Below, piece after piece: positions 32,537-41,900 of a DNA stretch of 64,000 nt. Both the position numbers and the translations under genes were made by a program. Positions within the stretch are counted from its first letter, which is position 1. Every line of letters begins with the position of its first letter. Origin of the DNA: Gammaproteobacteria bacterium (GTDB taxonomy: Bacteria; Pseudomonadota; Gammaproteobacteria; Burkholderiales; Sulfuricellaceae); assembly GCA_018824405.1 (NCBI GenBank), contig JAHJGO010000026.1:1-64000 (forward strand), read 5' to 3'. The notes beneath the pieces are model-generated. The model searched no databases and had not been told where the DNA came from. It worked only from the letters and a program-made list of their open reading frames with translations.

Positions 32537-32557
32537 CCCGGCGCGGTTTGCGCCGGG
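32537..32557 (+). terminator. Attenuator-like hairpin after the capsid gene
   Basis: CCCGGCGC-(5 nt)-GCGCCGGG, a GC-only 8-bp stem 10 nt past the stop. There is no immediate T-run (TTGAACCCC then TTTT), so it may only attenuate or protect mRNA. Confidence 0.55.
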
Positions 32558-32583
32558 TTGAACCCCTTTTAAGGAGCAATAAA

Positions 32584-33054
32584 ATGATCCTCGATAAACG
32601 TAATGAATTTGCAGATGCCGTATCGGTAGCTGCCGTCGCGGGCACCGCACTGATCGGCGATGTTATCGACCTGGGTGGGGTAAGCCAGGATATCGGCAAT
32701 GGTGAAGGCCTTTACCTGGTCATACAGACCGACACCGAAATCATCACCGGCGGAGTGGCGGGTACTATCCAGTTCGCATTGGCGTCGGATGCCCAGGCCG
32801 CCATCGCCGTGGACGGCAGCGCAACATCCCATTTCGTATCCGCATCCCTGGTAACGGATGATGCGGGCGCGAACTCCGCGCAGCTCAATGCGGGAGGCGT
32901 AATCGCTGCGGTCGAGTTGCCCTACGGTACTTATGAGCGCTATCTCGGCATTCTCTGCACCATCGGGACAACCACTGTCACCGCCGGCAAGATTAACGCC
33001 TTCCTGACGACCGACGTGGCCAAGTGGGCCGCCCTGGCCAACGCAACCAACTAA
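32584..33054 (+). CDS. Bbp16-like capsid-associated protein
   Basis: 156 residues from ATG 32584 (AAGGAG site). MILDKRNEFADAVSVAAVAG is followed by DVIDLGG and VQFALASD-like strands, the pattern of the Bbp16 family encoded right after the major capsid gene in BPP-1-like phages, probably a cement or decoration protein. It is beta-rich with few charged residues. Confidence 0.78.
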   Translation: MILDKRNEFADAVSVAAVAGTALIGDVIDLGGVSQDIGNGEGLYLVIQTDTEIITGGVAGTIQFALASDAQAAIAVDGSATSHFVSASLVTDDAGANSAQLNAGGVIAAVELPYGTYERYLGILCTIGTTTVTAGKINAFLTTDVAKWAALANATN

Positions 33055-33064
33055 GGAGTAGATC

Positions 33065-33346
33065 ATGGGTGTAAAAGTCCAGTCTAGCTTGATGTGTTTC
33101 TACCACGGGCGGCGATTCCGCCCCGGCGAGGTGTTTGAACTTCCCGATGGGGTTGTTCCTTCCAAGGATATGGTGGTGGTCTCGGAGGATACAAAGACCC
33201 CTGCAGGCAAACCAAGGAAAGAGGAGACAAAGACCCCTGCAGGCAAACCGAGGAAGGATGAGACAAAGACCCCTGAAACCTTCTCCGAACTGGCCAAGCA
33301 GGATAGCGATGCGCAGATACCCAAGGGCACAGCAGATCTGGCATAA
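33065..33346 (+). CDS. Head-region protein with Lys/Pro tandem repeats
   Basis: 93 residues. The N-terminal 40 (MCFYHGRRFRPGEVFELPDG) form a small SH3-like piece. Then ETKTPAGKPRK-type units repeat two and a third times, encoded by 36-bp DNA repeats, before an acidic tail. AAGGAG site. The repeat number may vary between phages. Function is unknown; it is the last gene before a strong terminator. Confidence 0.7.
   Translation: MGVKVQSSLMCFYHGRRFRPGEVFELPDGVVPSKDMVVVSEDTKTPAGKPRKEETKTPAGKPRKDETKTPETFSELAKQDSDAQIPKGTADLA
33191..33275 (+). repeat. 36-bp in-frame tandem repeat
   Basis: Units start at 33191, 33227 and 33263 (partial) with ACAAAGACCCCTG; a 12-residue period. Substitutions between units are few, so duplication is recent. 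Confidence 0.85.
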
Positions 33347-33372
33347 GGCTTTCTCCCTCTTGTAGGGTTATT

Positions 33373-33397
33373 TGGGGGCCGCCGTGCCCCCATTTTT
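33373..33397 (+). terminator. Intrinsic terminator between head and tail modules
   Basis: TGGGGGC-(6 nt)-GCCCCCA followed by TTTTT. Tail genes downstream would need read-through, antitermination or a new promoter. Confidence 0.8.
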
Positions 33398-33411
33398 CAT
33401 AGAGGTATCCC

Positions 33412-34047
33412 ATGGCATCCGAAGTCGATATCGCAAACCTCGCATTGGCGCACCTCGGCGACACCGCCACTGTGGCGAGCCTTAACCCGCCAGAAGGGTC
33501 TGCGCAGGCGGAACACTGCGCCCGCTTCTATCCGATCGCCCGTGATGCCTTGCTGGAAATGTTCGCATGGGGATTCGCCACCCGGCGCGTGCAGCCTGCC
33601 GCACTGGCCAGTTCCACACCTGAGTGGGACTACGCATATGCCATGCCGGCTGATGCGATCAACATCATCGCGGTGATCCCTCCCGGGTCAAGCGACGATT
33701 ACAGCATCGGGATGATCAGCGGTGGTGCGTACACACCGCAGGCATTCGCGCGTGAGATCGATGCCCGCGGGGCGGACGTAATATACTCCGACCAGCCAGA
33801 TGCCGTTGTCAGGTACACCGCATTCGTCACAGACACGACGCGGTTCCCCCCGCTTTTCGTGATGGCGCTGTCCTGGCACCTGGCGTCCATGCTCGCCGGG
33901 CCGATTCTCAAAGGGGACGTAGGAGCAGCTGAATCCAAGCGCTGCGCAGGCATGATGCAGGCATACCTGTCGCAGGCGTCCGAATCGGATGCGAATCAGC
34001 GGCTCGTCAAGCCGCAGCACAACGTCGGCTGGATCACGGGGAGGTAG
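33412..34047 (+). CDS. Tail adaptor / tubular protein A-like
   Basis: 211 residues. MASEVDIANLALAHLGD, then LNPPEGSAQAEHCARFYPIA and LEMFAWGFATRR, is the signature of podovirus adaptor proteins (T7 gp11 / P22 gp4 role) that join portal to tail nozzle. It is 3 nt before the nozzle gene. Confidence 0.85.
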   Translation: MASEVDIANLALAHLGDTATVASLNPPEGSAQAEHCARFYPIARDALLEMFAWGFATRRVQPAALASSTPEWDYAYAMPADAINIIAVIPPGSSDDYSIGMISGGAYTPQAFAREIDARGADVIYSDQPDAVVRYTAFVTDTTRFPPLFVMALSWHLASMLAGPILKGDVGAAESKRCAGMMQAYLSQASESDANQRLVKPQHNVGWITGR

Positions 34048-34050
34048 AAC

Positions 34051-36102
34051 ATGGCGAACATACGCACCCTGCAGCGCGCTTTCTCCGGGGGTGAAGTCAC
34101 GCCGGAGTTGTTCGGGCGCATCGATGACGCCAAGTTCATGAGCGGTCTGGCCAAGTGCCGCAACTTCATCCCGAAACCGCACGGCCCGGTAGAGAACCGG
34201 GCAGGGTTTGTTTTTGTTCGCGCGGTGAAGGATTCGACCAAAAAAACCCGCGTTATACCTTTCACGTATTCCACCACCCAAACAATGGCGATCGAACTCG
34301 GGGCCGGGTATTTCAGATTCCATACCCAGGGCGCGACCCTGCTGTCCGGCGGGGTGCCTTACGAGATCGCCAACCCGTATGCAGAATTGGATCTGTTTGA
34401 TATCCACTACGTCCAGTCGGCGGACGTACTCACCCTGGCGCATCCAAACTATCCGCCCATGGAGTTGCGCAGGCTGGGCGCTACCAGCTGGGCACTATCG
34501 GAGATATCGTATTCACCCCCCATCGGCATCCCCCAGGCACCCGCCGCCGTACCGGGCGGGGGCGTCACTCCGGTTTACACTTACGCTTACGTGATTACGG
34601 CCGTCGCGGCTGATGGGCTAAGCGAATCGTACTCAAGCGTCCAGGCGACATGCAACAACAACCTGTTCGCATCCGGCGGGGTGAACACCATATCGTGGAG
34701 CGCAGTATCGGGGGCGGTCAAGTATAACGTGTACAAGCAGCTGGGCGGACTGTTCGGCTACATCGGCAGCACGGAAGGCACGCAGCTGGTGGACGATAAC
34801 ATCGCTCCCGATCTGGGCAAGACACCGCCAAACTACGATACCGCTTTCAACTCCGCTGGCAACTACCCCGGAGCAGTATCCTACTTCGAGCAGCGCCGCG
34901 CCTTTGCAGGCACGATCAACCAGCCGCAAAACATATGGATGACCAAGAGCGGCACCGAGAGCAACATGAGTTATTCGCTGCCAATCAAGGATGATGACCG
35001 CATTGCCTTTCGTGTGGCGGCGCGCGAGGCCAATACCATACGGCACATCGTACCTCTCACCCAGCTGCTGCTGCTGACCAGTTCAGCAGAATGGCGTGTG
35101 ACTTCTGTGAACTCCGACGCGATCACCCCAAGCACGATATCCGTGCGGCCGCAATCCTACGTCGGCGCCAGCAATGTCCAGCCGGCCATTATCAACAACT
35201 CGCTCATATACTGCGCAGCCCGCGGCGGCCATGTGCGAGAGATGGCGTACAACTGGCAGGCCAACGGTTTCCTGTCGGGAGATGTGTCGCTTCGGGCCAC
35301 GCACCTGTTCGACAACTACAACATACTGGACATGGCGTACGCAAAAGCACCACAGCCCATCGTCTGGTTCGTCAGCAGCAACGGCAAGCTGCTGGGCCTC
35401 ACCTACGTCCCGGAGCAGCAGGTGGGTGCATGGCATCAGCACGATACTGATGGCGCGTTCGAAAGCTGCACGGTGGTGCCAGAAGGGGATGAGGATGTTC
35501 TCTACGTTGTCGTGCGCCGCACCATCAACGGCGCACCCCTGCGCTACGTGGAAAGGCTATCCACGCGCAACTTCACCGATCCCGCTGATGCCTTCTTCGT
35601 GGATTGCGGACTGAGCTACTCCGGCGCGGCGGTAACCACCGTCAGCGGCCTGTCCCATCTCGAGGGTAAAACCGTAAACATCCTCGCCGATGGCGTCGCT
35701 CACGCCCAACGTGTTGTGCATAATGGCAGCATCACCCTGGACAATTCCGCCAGCAAGATCCAGATCGGGCTTCCCATTACCGCAGACATACAAACCCTCC
35801 CCGCGGTGGCCATGCTGCGTGACGGCAGCTACGGGCAGGGACACTTCAAGAACGTCAACAAGGTATGGCTGCGCGTGTACCGCTCATCGGGCATCTTCGT
35901 CGGCCCATCGGATAGCGAACTCACCGAGGCCAAACTGCGCACGACAGAACCGTACGGATCAGCCATTAACCTCAAGAGCGAGGAGATACAGGTGATGATC
36001 CCCCCGGCATGGTCCGACAGCGGGCAGGTCTTTGTCCGGCAGGTAGATCCGCTACCGCTCACGGTGGTATCGCTTACCGCCGAGATAGCGATGGGCGGTT
36101 AG
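34051..36102 (+). CDS. Tail nozzle / tubular protein B-like
   Basis: 683 residues. RTLQRAFSGGEVTPELFGR and CRNFIPKPHGPVENRAGFVF begin the family domain of podovirus nozzle proteins; YSTTQTMAIELGAGYFRF and the long beta-rich body follow. It forms the tail tube through which DNA leaves. The stop TAG abuts boundary element copy 4. Confidence 0.88.
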   Translation: MANIRTLQRAFSGGEVTPELFGRIDDAKFMSGLAKCRNFIPKPHGPVENRAGFVFVRAVKDSTKKTRVIPFTYSTTQTMAIELGAGYFRFHTQGATLLSGGVPYEIANPYAELDLFDIHYVQSADVLTLAHPNYPPMELRRLGATSWALSEISYSPPIGIPQAPAAVPGGGVTPVYTYAYVITAVAADGLSESYSSVQATCNNNLFASGGVNTISWSAVSGAVKYNVYKQLGGLFGYIGSTEGTQLVDDNIAPDLGKTPPNYDTAFNSAGNYPGAVSYFEQRRAFAGTINQPQNIWMTKSGTESNMSYSLPIKDDDRIAFRVAAREANTIRHIVPLTQLLLLTSSAEWRVTSVNSDAITPSTISVRPQSYVGASNVQPAIINNSLIYCAARGGHVREMAYNWQANGFLSGDVSLRATHLFDNYNILDMAYAKAPQPIVWFVSSNGKLLGLTYVPEQQVGAWHQHDTDGAFESCTVVPEGDEDVLYVVVRRTINGAPLRYVERLSTRNFTDPADAFFVDCGLSYSGAAVTTVSGLSHLEGKTVNILADGVAHAQRVVHNGSITLDNSASKIQIGLPITADIQTLPAVAMLRDGSYGQGHFKNVNKVWLRVYRSSGIFVGPSDSELTEAKLRTTEPYGSAINLKSEEIQVMIPPAWSDSGQVFVRQVDPLPLTVVSLTAEIAMGG

Positions 36103-36135
36103 GGTGCGCGTATCCGTGGCGCATGCGGATACCCT
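36103..36135 (+). repeat. Boundary element copy 4, terminator-like form
   Basis: GGTGCGCGTATC is followed by a hairpin GTATCCG-(9 nt)-CGGATAC and CCCTTTT. In this copy the element is itself the 5' arm of the stem. Confidence 0.7.
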
Positions 36136-36162
36136 TTTCGGCAACCATACAAAGGGGGCGGC

Positions 36163-36753
36163 ATGTCCTTCGCAATTTCTTCCATAGCGCTGCAGGGAGC
36201 GGGCGTTGCATCCAGCACCATCGGATCTTACTTCTCCGCCAAGACGCAAAAGTCCAATCTATATGCGCAGGCCGCGATCGCGGATACCAACTCGCGGATC
36301 GCGGAACTCGGCGCGCAATCCGCCCTGTTCCAGGGCGAGCAGGAAGTCGGCAAGCTCACCATGTCAGCGGGCAGGCTCAAGAGCAGCCAGCGCGCCGCTA
36401 TGGCCGCCAACGGCATCGATCTGGGGGAGGGTAACGCCGCCGAGGTGCAGGCCACTACTGAGATCATGAAGGAAACCGACGCCAACACCCTCACCGCAAA
36501 CGCGGTGCGCAATGCGTGGGGTTATCGCACCCAATCCACCAATTACCAGAACGAAGCCCTCACGAAGCGTGCCAGCGCGGGCAGCATCAGCCCAGGCAGC
36601 GCCGCGTTCGGTACTTTGCTGGGCGGAGCCGGGAGTGTGGCATCGAGTTGGTACACGATGAATAAAGCCGGGGGTTTTACACCCGGAGATAGTCGCTCCG
36701 ACGCCAACTGGGGCGGATGGGTAGATAACAACAACTCAGGGTTCAGGTTCTGA
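36163..36753 (+). CDS. Internal virion protein (gp14-like)
   Basis: 196 residues. Hydrophobic N-terminus (AISSIALQGAGVASSTIGSY), long Ala/Gln helices and GRLKSSQRAAMAANGIDLGE, a motif of T7 gp14-like internal core proteins that are ejected into the cell envelope. It is followed directly by the transglycosylase-bearing virion protein. AAAGGGGG site. Confidence 0.8.
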   Translation: MSFAISSIALQGAGVASSTIGSYFSAKTQKSNLYAQAAIADTNSRIAELGAQSALFQGEQEVGKLTMSAGRLKSSQRAAMAANGIDLGEGNAAEVQATTEIMKETDANTLTANAVRNAWGYRTQSTNYQNEALTKRASAGSISPGSAAFGTLLGGAGSVASSWYTMNKAGGFTPGDSRSDANWGGWVDNNNSGFRF

Positions 36754-36754
36754 T

Positions 36755-38956
36755 ATGGCAAGAGTACCGACATACGATAACCTGCAGGCGACCCCCAGTA
36801 CGCTACCTAATGCGCGCCTCGAATCTCAAGGCGTGGCAGACTTCGCGGGGCAGCAGGCACAACGTACAGGCCAGGCTATGCAGCAGGCTGGAAGCGCAGC
36901 GGGGCAGATCGCGCTGGACGCGCAGAACGAGGCCAACCAGTTGCGCGTGATCCAGGCCAGCAACGACGCCAAAGAGCGCATGTTCAATCTGCTCTATGAC
37001 AAAGACACTGGCGCACTGAACCAGAAAGGGTGGAATGCGCTGAACCGCGAAAGCGGAAAGGATCTGCCAGCCGAGTACGTCGATCGCTTTCAGGAAATGA
37101 CCGATGTAATGTCCGGCGAGTTGGGCAATGACGCCCAGCGCAAAATGTTCGCACAACAAGTCGCATCAATGCGCAGCCAGCTCCACGGCAGCACCAGCCA
37201 GCATCTCAGTAGCGAATTCAAAACATACAAGGTCAGCACCTACGACGGCACGGTCAGCACCGCCCAGCGCGAGATTGCGTTGATGGGCGCAAGCGGGGAT
37301 ATACAGATCGACTCTGAAACCGGCAGGAGCAAGCTGGACGACGCTGCCGACAGGATAAACGCCGCCATCAGGGAGAAGGCCAGACTTACCGGCATGTCGC
37401 AAGAAGAAGCCGATGCGCAAGTGCGGAAGAATATCAGCAACGCGCATACCCTTGCCATTGCGGGCGCGCTGGAAGCGAACAAGCCCGAATACGCCGACGC
37501 CTACCTGAAGAAGTACTCCGGCCAGATGGACGCCGACGATATTTTGCGCGTCAAGGGAAAACTCGACGGCGAGGTGAATATGCGCATCGGGGTGGGCGCT
37601 GCTGGTGAAGTGCTCCGCAAGATGCAGCCGCGTATCCAGACCAGCGAGGCCGAGCGCGCGTTCAACATCGCGCTGGGTACAGAATCCGGGCATCGCCAGT
37701 TCGGTGAGGATGGCAAGCCGCTCGCATCCCAGAAGGGCGCAATAGGGATCGCCCAGGTCATGCCTGGCACCGGTCCGGAAGCCGCCAAAATGGCTGGCCT
37801 GCCGTGGGATGAGAATCGCTACCGGAACGACGCTGACTACAACAAGGCGCTCGGCATGGCCTATTTCCAGAAGCAGTTGCAGGACAATGGCGGCGACTTG
37901 CAAAAGGCATATGCGGCGTATAACGCCGGCCCTGGCAGGTTGCAGGACGCCGAGAAGAGGGCCGAGAAGAATAACAAACTCGCGCAAAACGATAAGGCCA
38001 TCGGGGTCAAGACATGGCTCGACTTCATGCCTGCCGAAACGAAGGATTACGTTGCTAAAAATATGAAGGCGTTTGATGCTGGGCAGGGCCATGCGCAGCG
38101 CCCGGCATTTCAGGAGATTGACGATCAGCTGCGCGCCGACCCGCGCCTCGCAGGCAACCCATCCAGATATAAGATCGCACGCGACGAAGCCAGTCGCCAG
38201 TACGAAGAACAAACCAAGGCCATCAAGATGCGTGAAGATGATGCGGTGGCAAACGCCATGCGTGGCGTGATCGAGAACGGCGGGCGTTATACCGACTTGC
38301 CACCGAGTGTGCGGTCCGCCATTCCGCCCAAGGAGGTGGATAACGTGATCGGTTTTGCGCAGAAGATCAGCAAGGGCGACGATAGCACCACCCCGTGGCT
38401 GTACAACAAGCTCACCAGCAACCCCGACGCCCTGGGACGCATGAGCGATAACGAGTTCTTCGCGCTGCGCCGCGAGTTGTCTGAGGCGGATTTCAAGCAC
38501 TTTAGTCAGGAGCGCGCCAAGCGCAACGGAACTGCAGTCGGCAGCAACGGACCCGGCGACCTGAATAGCCCTGCCATCAAGCAAACGCTCGACGAGCGGC
38601 TGCGCATGTTGCGAATCGACCCGACACCGAAAGACGATGGTGGAAGTGACGCAGCCCACGTAGGCGGTATACGGCGCTTCGTGGATCAGTATTTCATGGC
38701 GGCCCAGCGCGAGGCCGGCAAGAAATTTACAGACGCTGAAGTCTCGCAGCATCTTGATGCGCTGTTCGCCAAGAACGTCACTTTCCGCGGGTTATTCTCC
38801 AACTCATCCGGGCCGATGCTGGGCATGAAGGCAGGCGATATCGATGGCGATATCAAAGACGGCATCAAGGCCGCATTCAAGAGGCAGGGCATCGATAGCC
38901 CGACCGATGCCCAGATACTCAATGCATACTGGAATATGAAGGTTGCCCGCAAATGA
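36755..38956 (+). CDS. Internal virion protein with lytic transglycosylase domain
   Basis: 733 residues. Helical N-terminal 290 residues, then an SLT domain (about 300-430) with catalytic E310 in LGTESGH, GAIGIAQVMPGTG and AYAAYNAGPGRLQ. A long helical C-terminus follows. It would open peptidoglycan locally during DNA ejection, like T7 gp16 or BcepC6B equivalents. It overlaps the next gene by 4 nt. Confidence 0.9.
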   Translation: MARVPTYDNLQATPSTLPNARLESQGVADFAGQQAQRTGQAMQQAGSAAGQIALDAQNEANQLRVIQASNDAKERMFNLLYDKDTGALNQKGWNALNRESGKDLPAEYVDRFQEMTDVMSGELGNDAQRKMFAQQVASMRSQLHGSTSQHLSSEFKTYKVSTYDGTVSTAQREIALMGASGDIQIDSETGRSKLDDAADRINAAIREKARLTGMSQEEADAQVRKNISNAHTLAIAGALEANKPEYADAYLKKYSGQMDADDILRVKGKLDGEVNMRIGVGAAGEVLRKMQPRIQTSEAERAFNIALGTESGHRQFGEDGKPLASQKGAIGIAQVMPGTGPEAAKMAGLPWDENRYRNDADYNKALGMAYFQKQLQDNGGDLQKAYAAYNAGPGRLQDAEKRAEKNNKLAQNDKAIGVKTWLDFMPAETKDYVAKNMKAFDAGQGHAQRPAFQEIDDQLRADPRLAGNPSRYKIARDEASRQYEEQTKAIKMREDDAVANAMRGVIENGGRYTDLPPSVRSAIPPKEVDNVIGFAQKISKGDDSTTPWLYNKLTSNPDALGRMSDNEFFALRRELSEADFKHFSQERAKRNGTAVGSNGPGDLNSPAIKQTLDERLRMLRIDPTPKDDGGSDAAHVGGIRRFVDQYFMAAQREAGKKFTDAEVSQHLDALFAKNVTFRGLFSNSSGPMLGMKAGDIDGDIKDGIKAAFKRQGIDSPTDAQILNAYWNMKVARK

Positions 38957-41900
38957 GCAATGAATTCGATGCAGCCGTAAGCGCCACGATGCAACCCGAA
39001 CCGGCGCAGGCAGCCCGTGTTGGTTTTACCGTTGCCGCCGATACCAACCCCGACACCTACGCCGAAGCGCAGCGCGTAGCCCGGCGCACGGGCGTGCCTG
39101 TGGATACCGCGCTTGCCATGCCGGAGGAAATGAAACGGCAGGATCGGATAGGCTCCATTGACTTCGACTCACTGGCCAAAACATCCCCCGCTACGTCCGC
39201 ACTGCTGGCTGACATCGATAAGGCCAAGCTCGCCCACGATGACGTGGATAGCCTGACTGGTATTGAGAACACATTAAAATCATGGTCGGGACCGCAAGCG
39301 TCTTTCTTGTCGGTAATGGGCGGCCTTGGGAAATCTTTGTCGCAGGGCGCGGAACTCGCCAGACAAGGCCTCCGGCAGCAGTTTGCGGATGTGATGGGCT
39401 TCGATGCCCTGGGGGCCGACGCACGGCGCAAGTATGCGCAGGCGCAGGCTGATGTTGCAAGGTCAACCCCGGCGTTCGAATCAAGCACAGCAAGTGGCAT
39501 TTATTCTGGTGGCAGTTCGTTGATGAGGCAGATCCCCGGGATAGCGGCATCTATTATCACCCGAAGCACTGCGCCGATGCTGGCTACCATCGGAATACAA
39601 ACAGAAGCCGAAGCCTACGGCAAGTACACAGCGCGGGGCGCTACGCCAGGGGAGGCTTTCATCGGCGCCGCGGGTGAGGGGGTTGTCGAGGTCGGCACTG
39701 AAATGCTCCCGATGGGGTTCGTCGTCGATAAGTTCGGCAAGATGGGCGCCGGGCGATTCCTGACAGGACTGCTGGCGCGCGAAGTGCCAAGTGAGCAACT
39801 TGCCACTCTTGTTCAGGACGCGATCGATACGGCAGTTGCGAACCCGGATAAGACATGGGGCCAGTACATTAGTGAACGTCCTGATGCCGCCTACCAGACC
39901 TTGCTCGCAACGGCAGTACAGTCCGGCGCAATGGGCGCTGCGCATAAGGTTGCCGTATTGGCATCGGGTAAGGAGCAGCAGGCAAAACAAGCCACGCAGG
40001 CCGGTGAATTGCTCGTCAACCTGAATCAGTTAGCCGAGGCGTCTAAAGTCCGCATGCGCGACGTGGAAACCGCGCAGGGCTTTTTCCAGTCCATCCTGGC
40101 CGAGGGGCGCGATGCCGTCTACATCACGCCGGACGCACTGGCGCAGTCGGGACTGGCTGAACAGATGGCGCAGTCCATTCCAGCCGTGCAGGAGCAGCTG
40201 CAAACCGCAGCCGAAACCGGGCACGATATCCGCATCCCGATTGCCGATCTCATGGCCACCATGGCCGGGCCGGAACTGGAGCAGGCCATCCTGCCGCATA
40301 TCGCCACCGAGCCGGGTGGGTTCACGCCCACCACGGCGCAGGAGTACATGCAGAGCGGGCAAGCCGAAGAACTCAAGGCCGAAGTCGAGCGCGTGCTTGC
40401 CGAGAAGGAAGGCGACGATACATTCAAGCAATCCGCCGAGGTGGTCAAAACCAGCATCAAGGCCCAGCTCGATACGGCTGCGCGCTTTACCCCCCAGGTA
40501 AACGATGCCTACGCCGCCATGGTGGGCAACTTCTACGCCGTACAGGCCGCCCGCACTGGCACAACGCCCGAGGATATGTACGCTCGGTACCCGCTCAAAG
40601 TCGGCGCGGAGAACGTAGCCGGGGCGCGATTTGACCAGAGCGAAAAACTGGATGCCTTGCGCCAGCGATGGCTGGATTCAGGTGTCGATGGCGACATATC
40701 CGAAAAGAACGGGGTCATCACCCTGTCGCGTATTGTTGTTCCAGAGGATGAACGCAATGCGGGCAAAGGGACAGCGGCCATGCAGTCGCTTATCGAATAT
40801 GCGGATCGCAACGGTCAGCACATCGCTTTATCGCCGTCGTCGGACTTCGGCGGCAACAAGCAGCGCCTGGTGAAGTTTTATAAGCGCTTCGGCTTTGTCG
40901 AGAACAAAGGAAAAAATCGCGTTTTCTCCGCGTCTGAAAGAATGTATCGTCAGGCGAAGGGAAAAATACTGTACCAAGCTGATGCGCCGAATACCCCCGA
41001 TGCGCTATTGACTGCGTTCGACGATGCTGATGTAATAAACATCGAGGCTCCGAAAGTATCGGAGCAGGAGATCGATGATGCACAACATCTTTTCTTATCC
41101 GCTTTCCCAGAGACAGCCACGCTGTATCGGCGAAAATCCGGACTACTTAAAAGAATACGCCAAGCATCCGACCAAGCCGCCCATGAGCTTGGAGGACAGG
41201 CAGAAACAGCACGAAGCCATGCTGGCGCGCTGGGGCCATTCTCCGAATACCAAATAGAGGGGGAAGAACTTCCCCCTGACAGCTTCAACCCGGAAGGGAT
41301 ACTGACGGTTAGAGTATTCGGCAAGGAACAAGTCGAAGCAGGCCTGATACAAGAACCCGCGCTCACATTTGCCGTATCAATAGACGGCGAACTCACCGTC
41401 AACGGCCCGACGCCATCGGGCGAAACCTTCGCAGAATTCCAGCAGCGTGGATGGGCTGACTATGGCCGTGACGGGAAGGGTGAACCGCAGCCTGGCTGGT
41501 CCACACTGAAAGACCCGAATAATCCGGGTAAGCCGCTCCCACTCTCGCAGATCATGCCGCTACTGGCGGACGTGCATGCGCGTGTCCGAATGTGGCGTGA
41601 TCAGGATCATGTCGGTCTGCACTGGAGCCGCGCGACTGGCGCGATGGGCGGATTCTCCGACACGCTAGGCGAAACCCCTACGGCCGTGTTTTTCCAGAAC
41701 AAGCAATCCGCGCGTGGCAGCTTCAACCCGGAATCGCTCGCCATCACCCTGCTCAAGAACGCAGACCTCTCCACCTTCCTCCACGAATCCGGGCACTTCT
41801 TTCTGGAAGTGCAGGCTGACATGGCCTCTAAATTGCAGCACGAGGCTGACACCTTCGGCATTGACAGTTTAAAACCCGGCGAGCGCCAGATCATCGCGGA

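Noticed and set aside
33191-33275. CRISPR-like 36-bp repeats
   Set aside because: Units are contiguous without spacers, in frame and coding.
37166-38752. 528-codon open frame antisense to the transglycosylase virion gene
   Set aside because: Composition mirrors the sense gene; no ribosome-binding site or homology.
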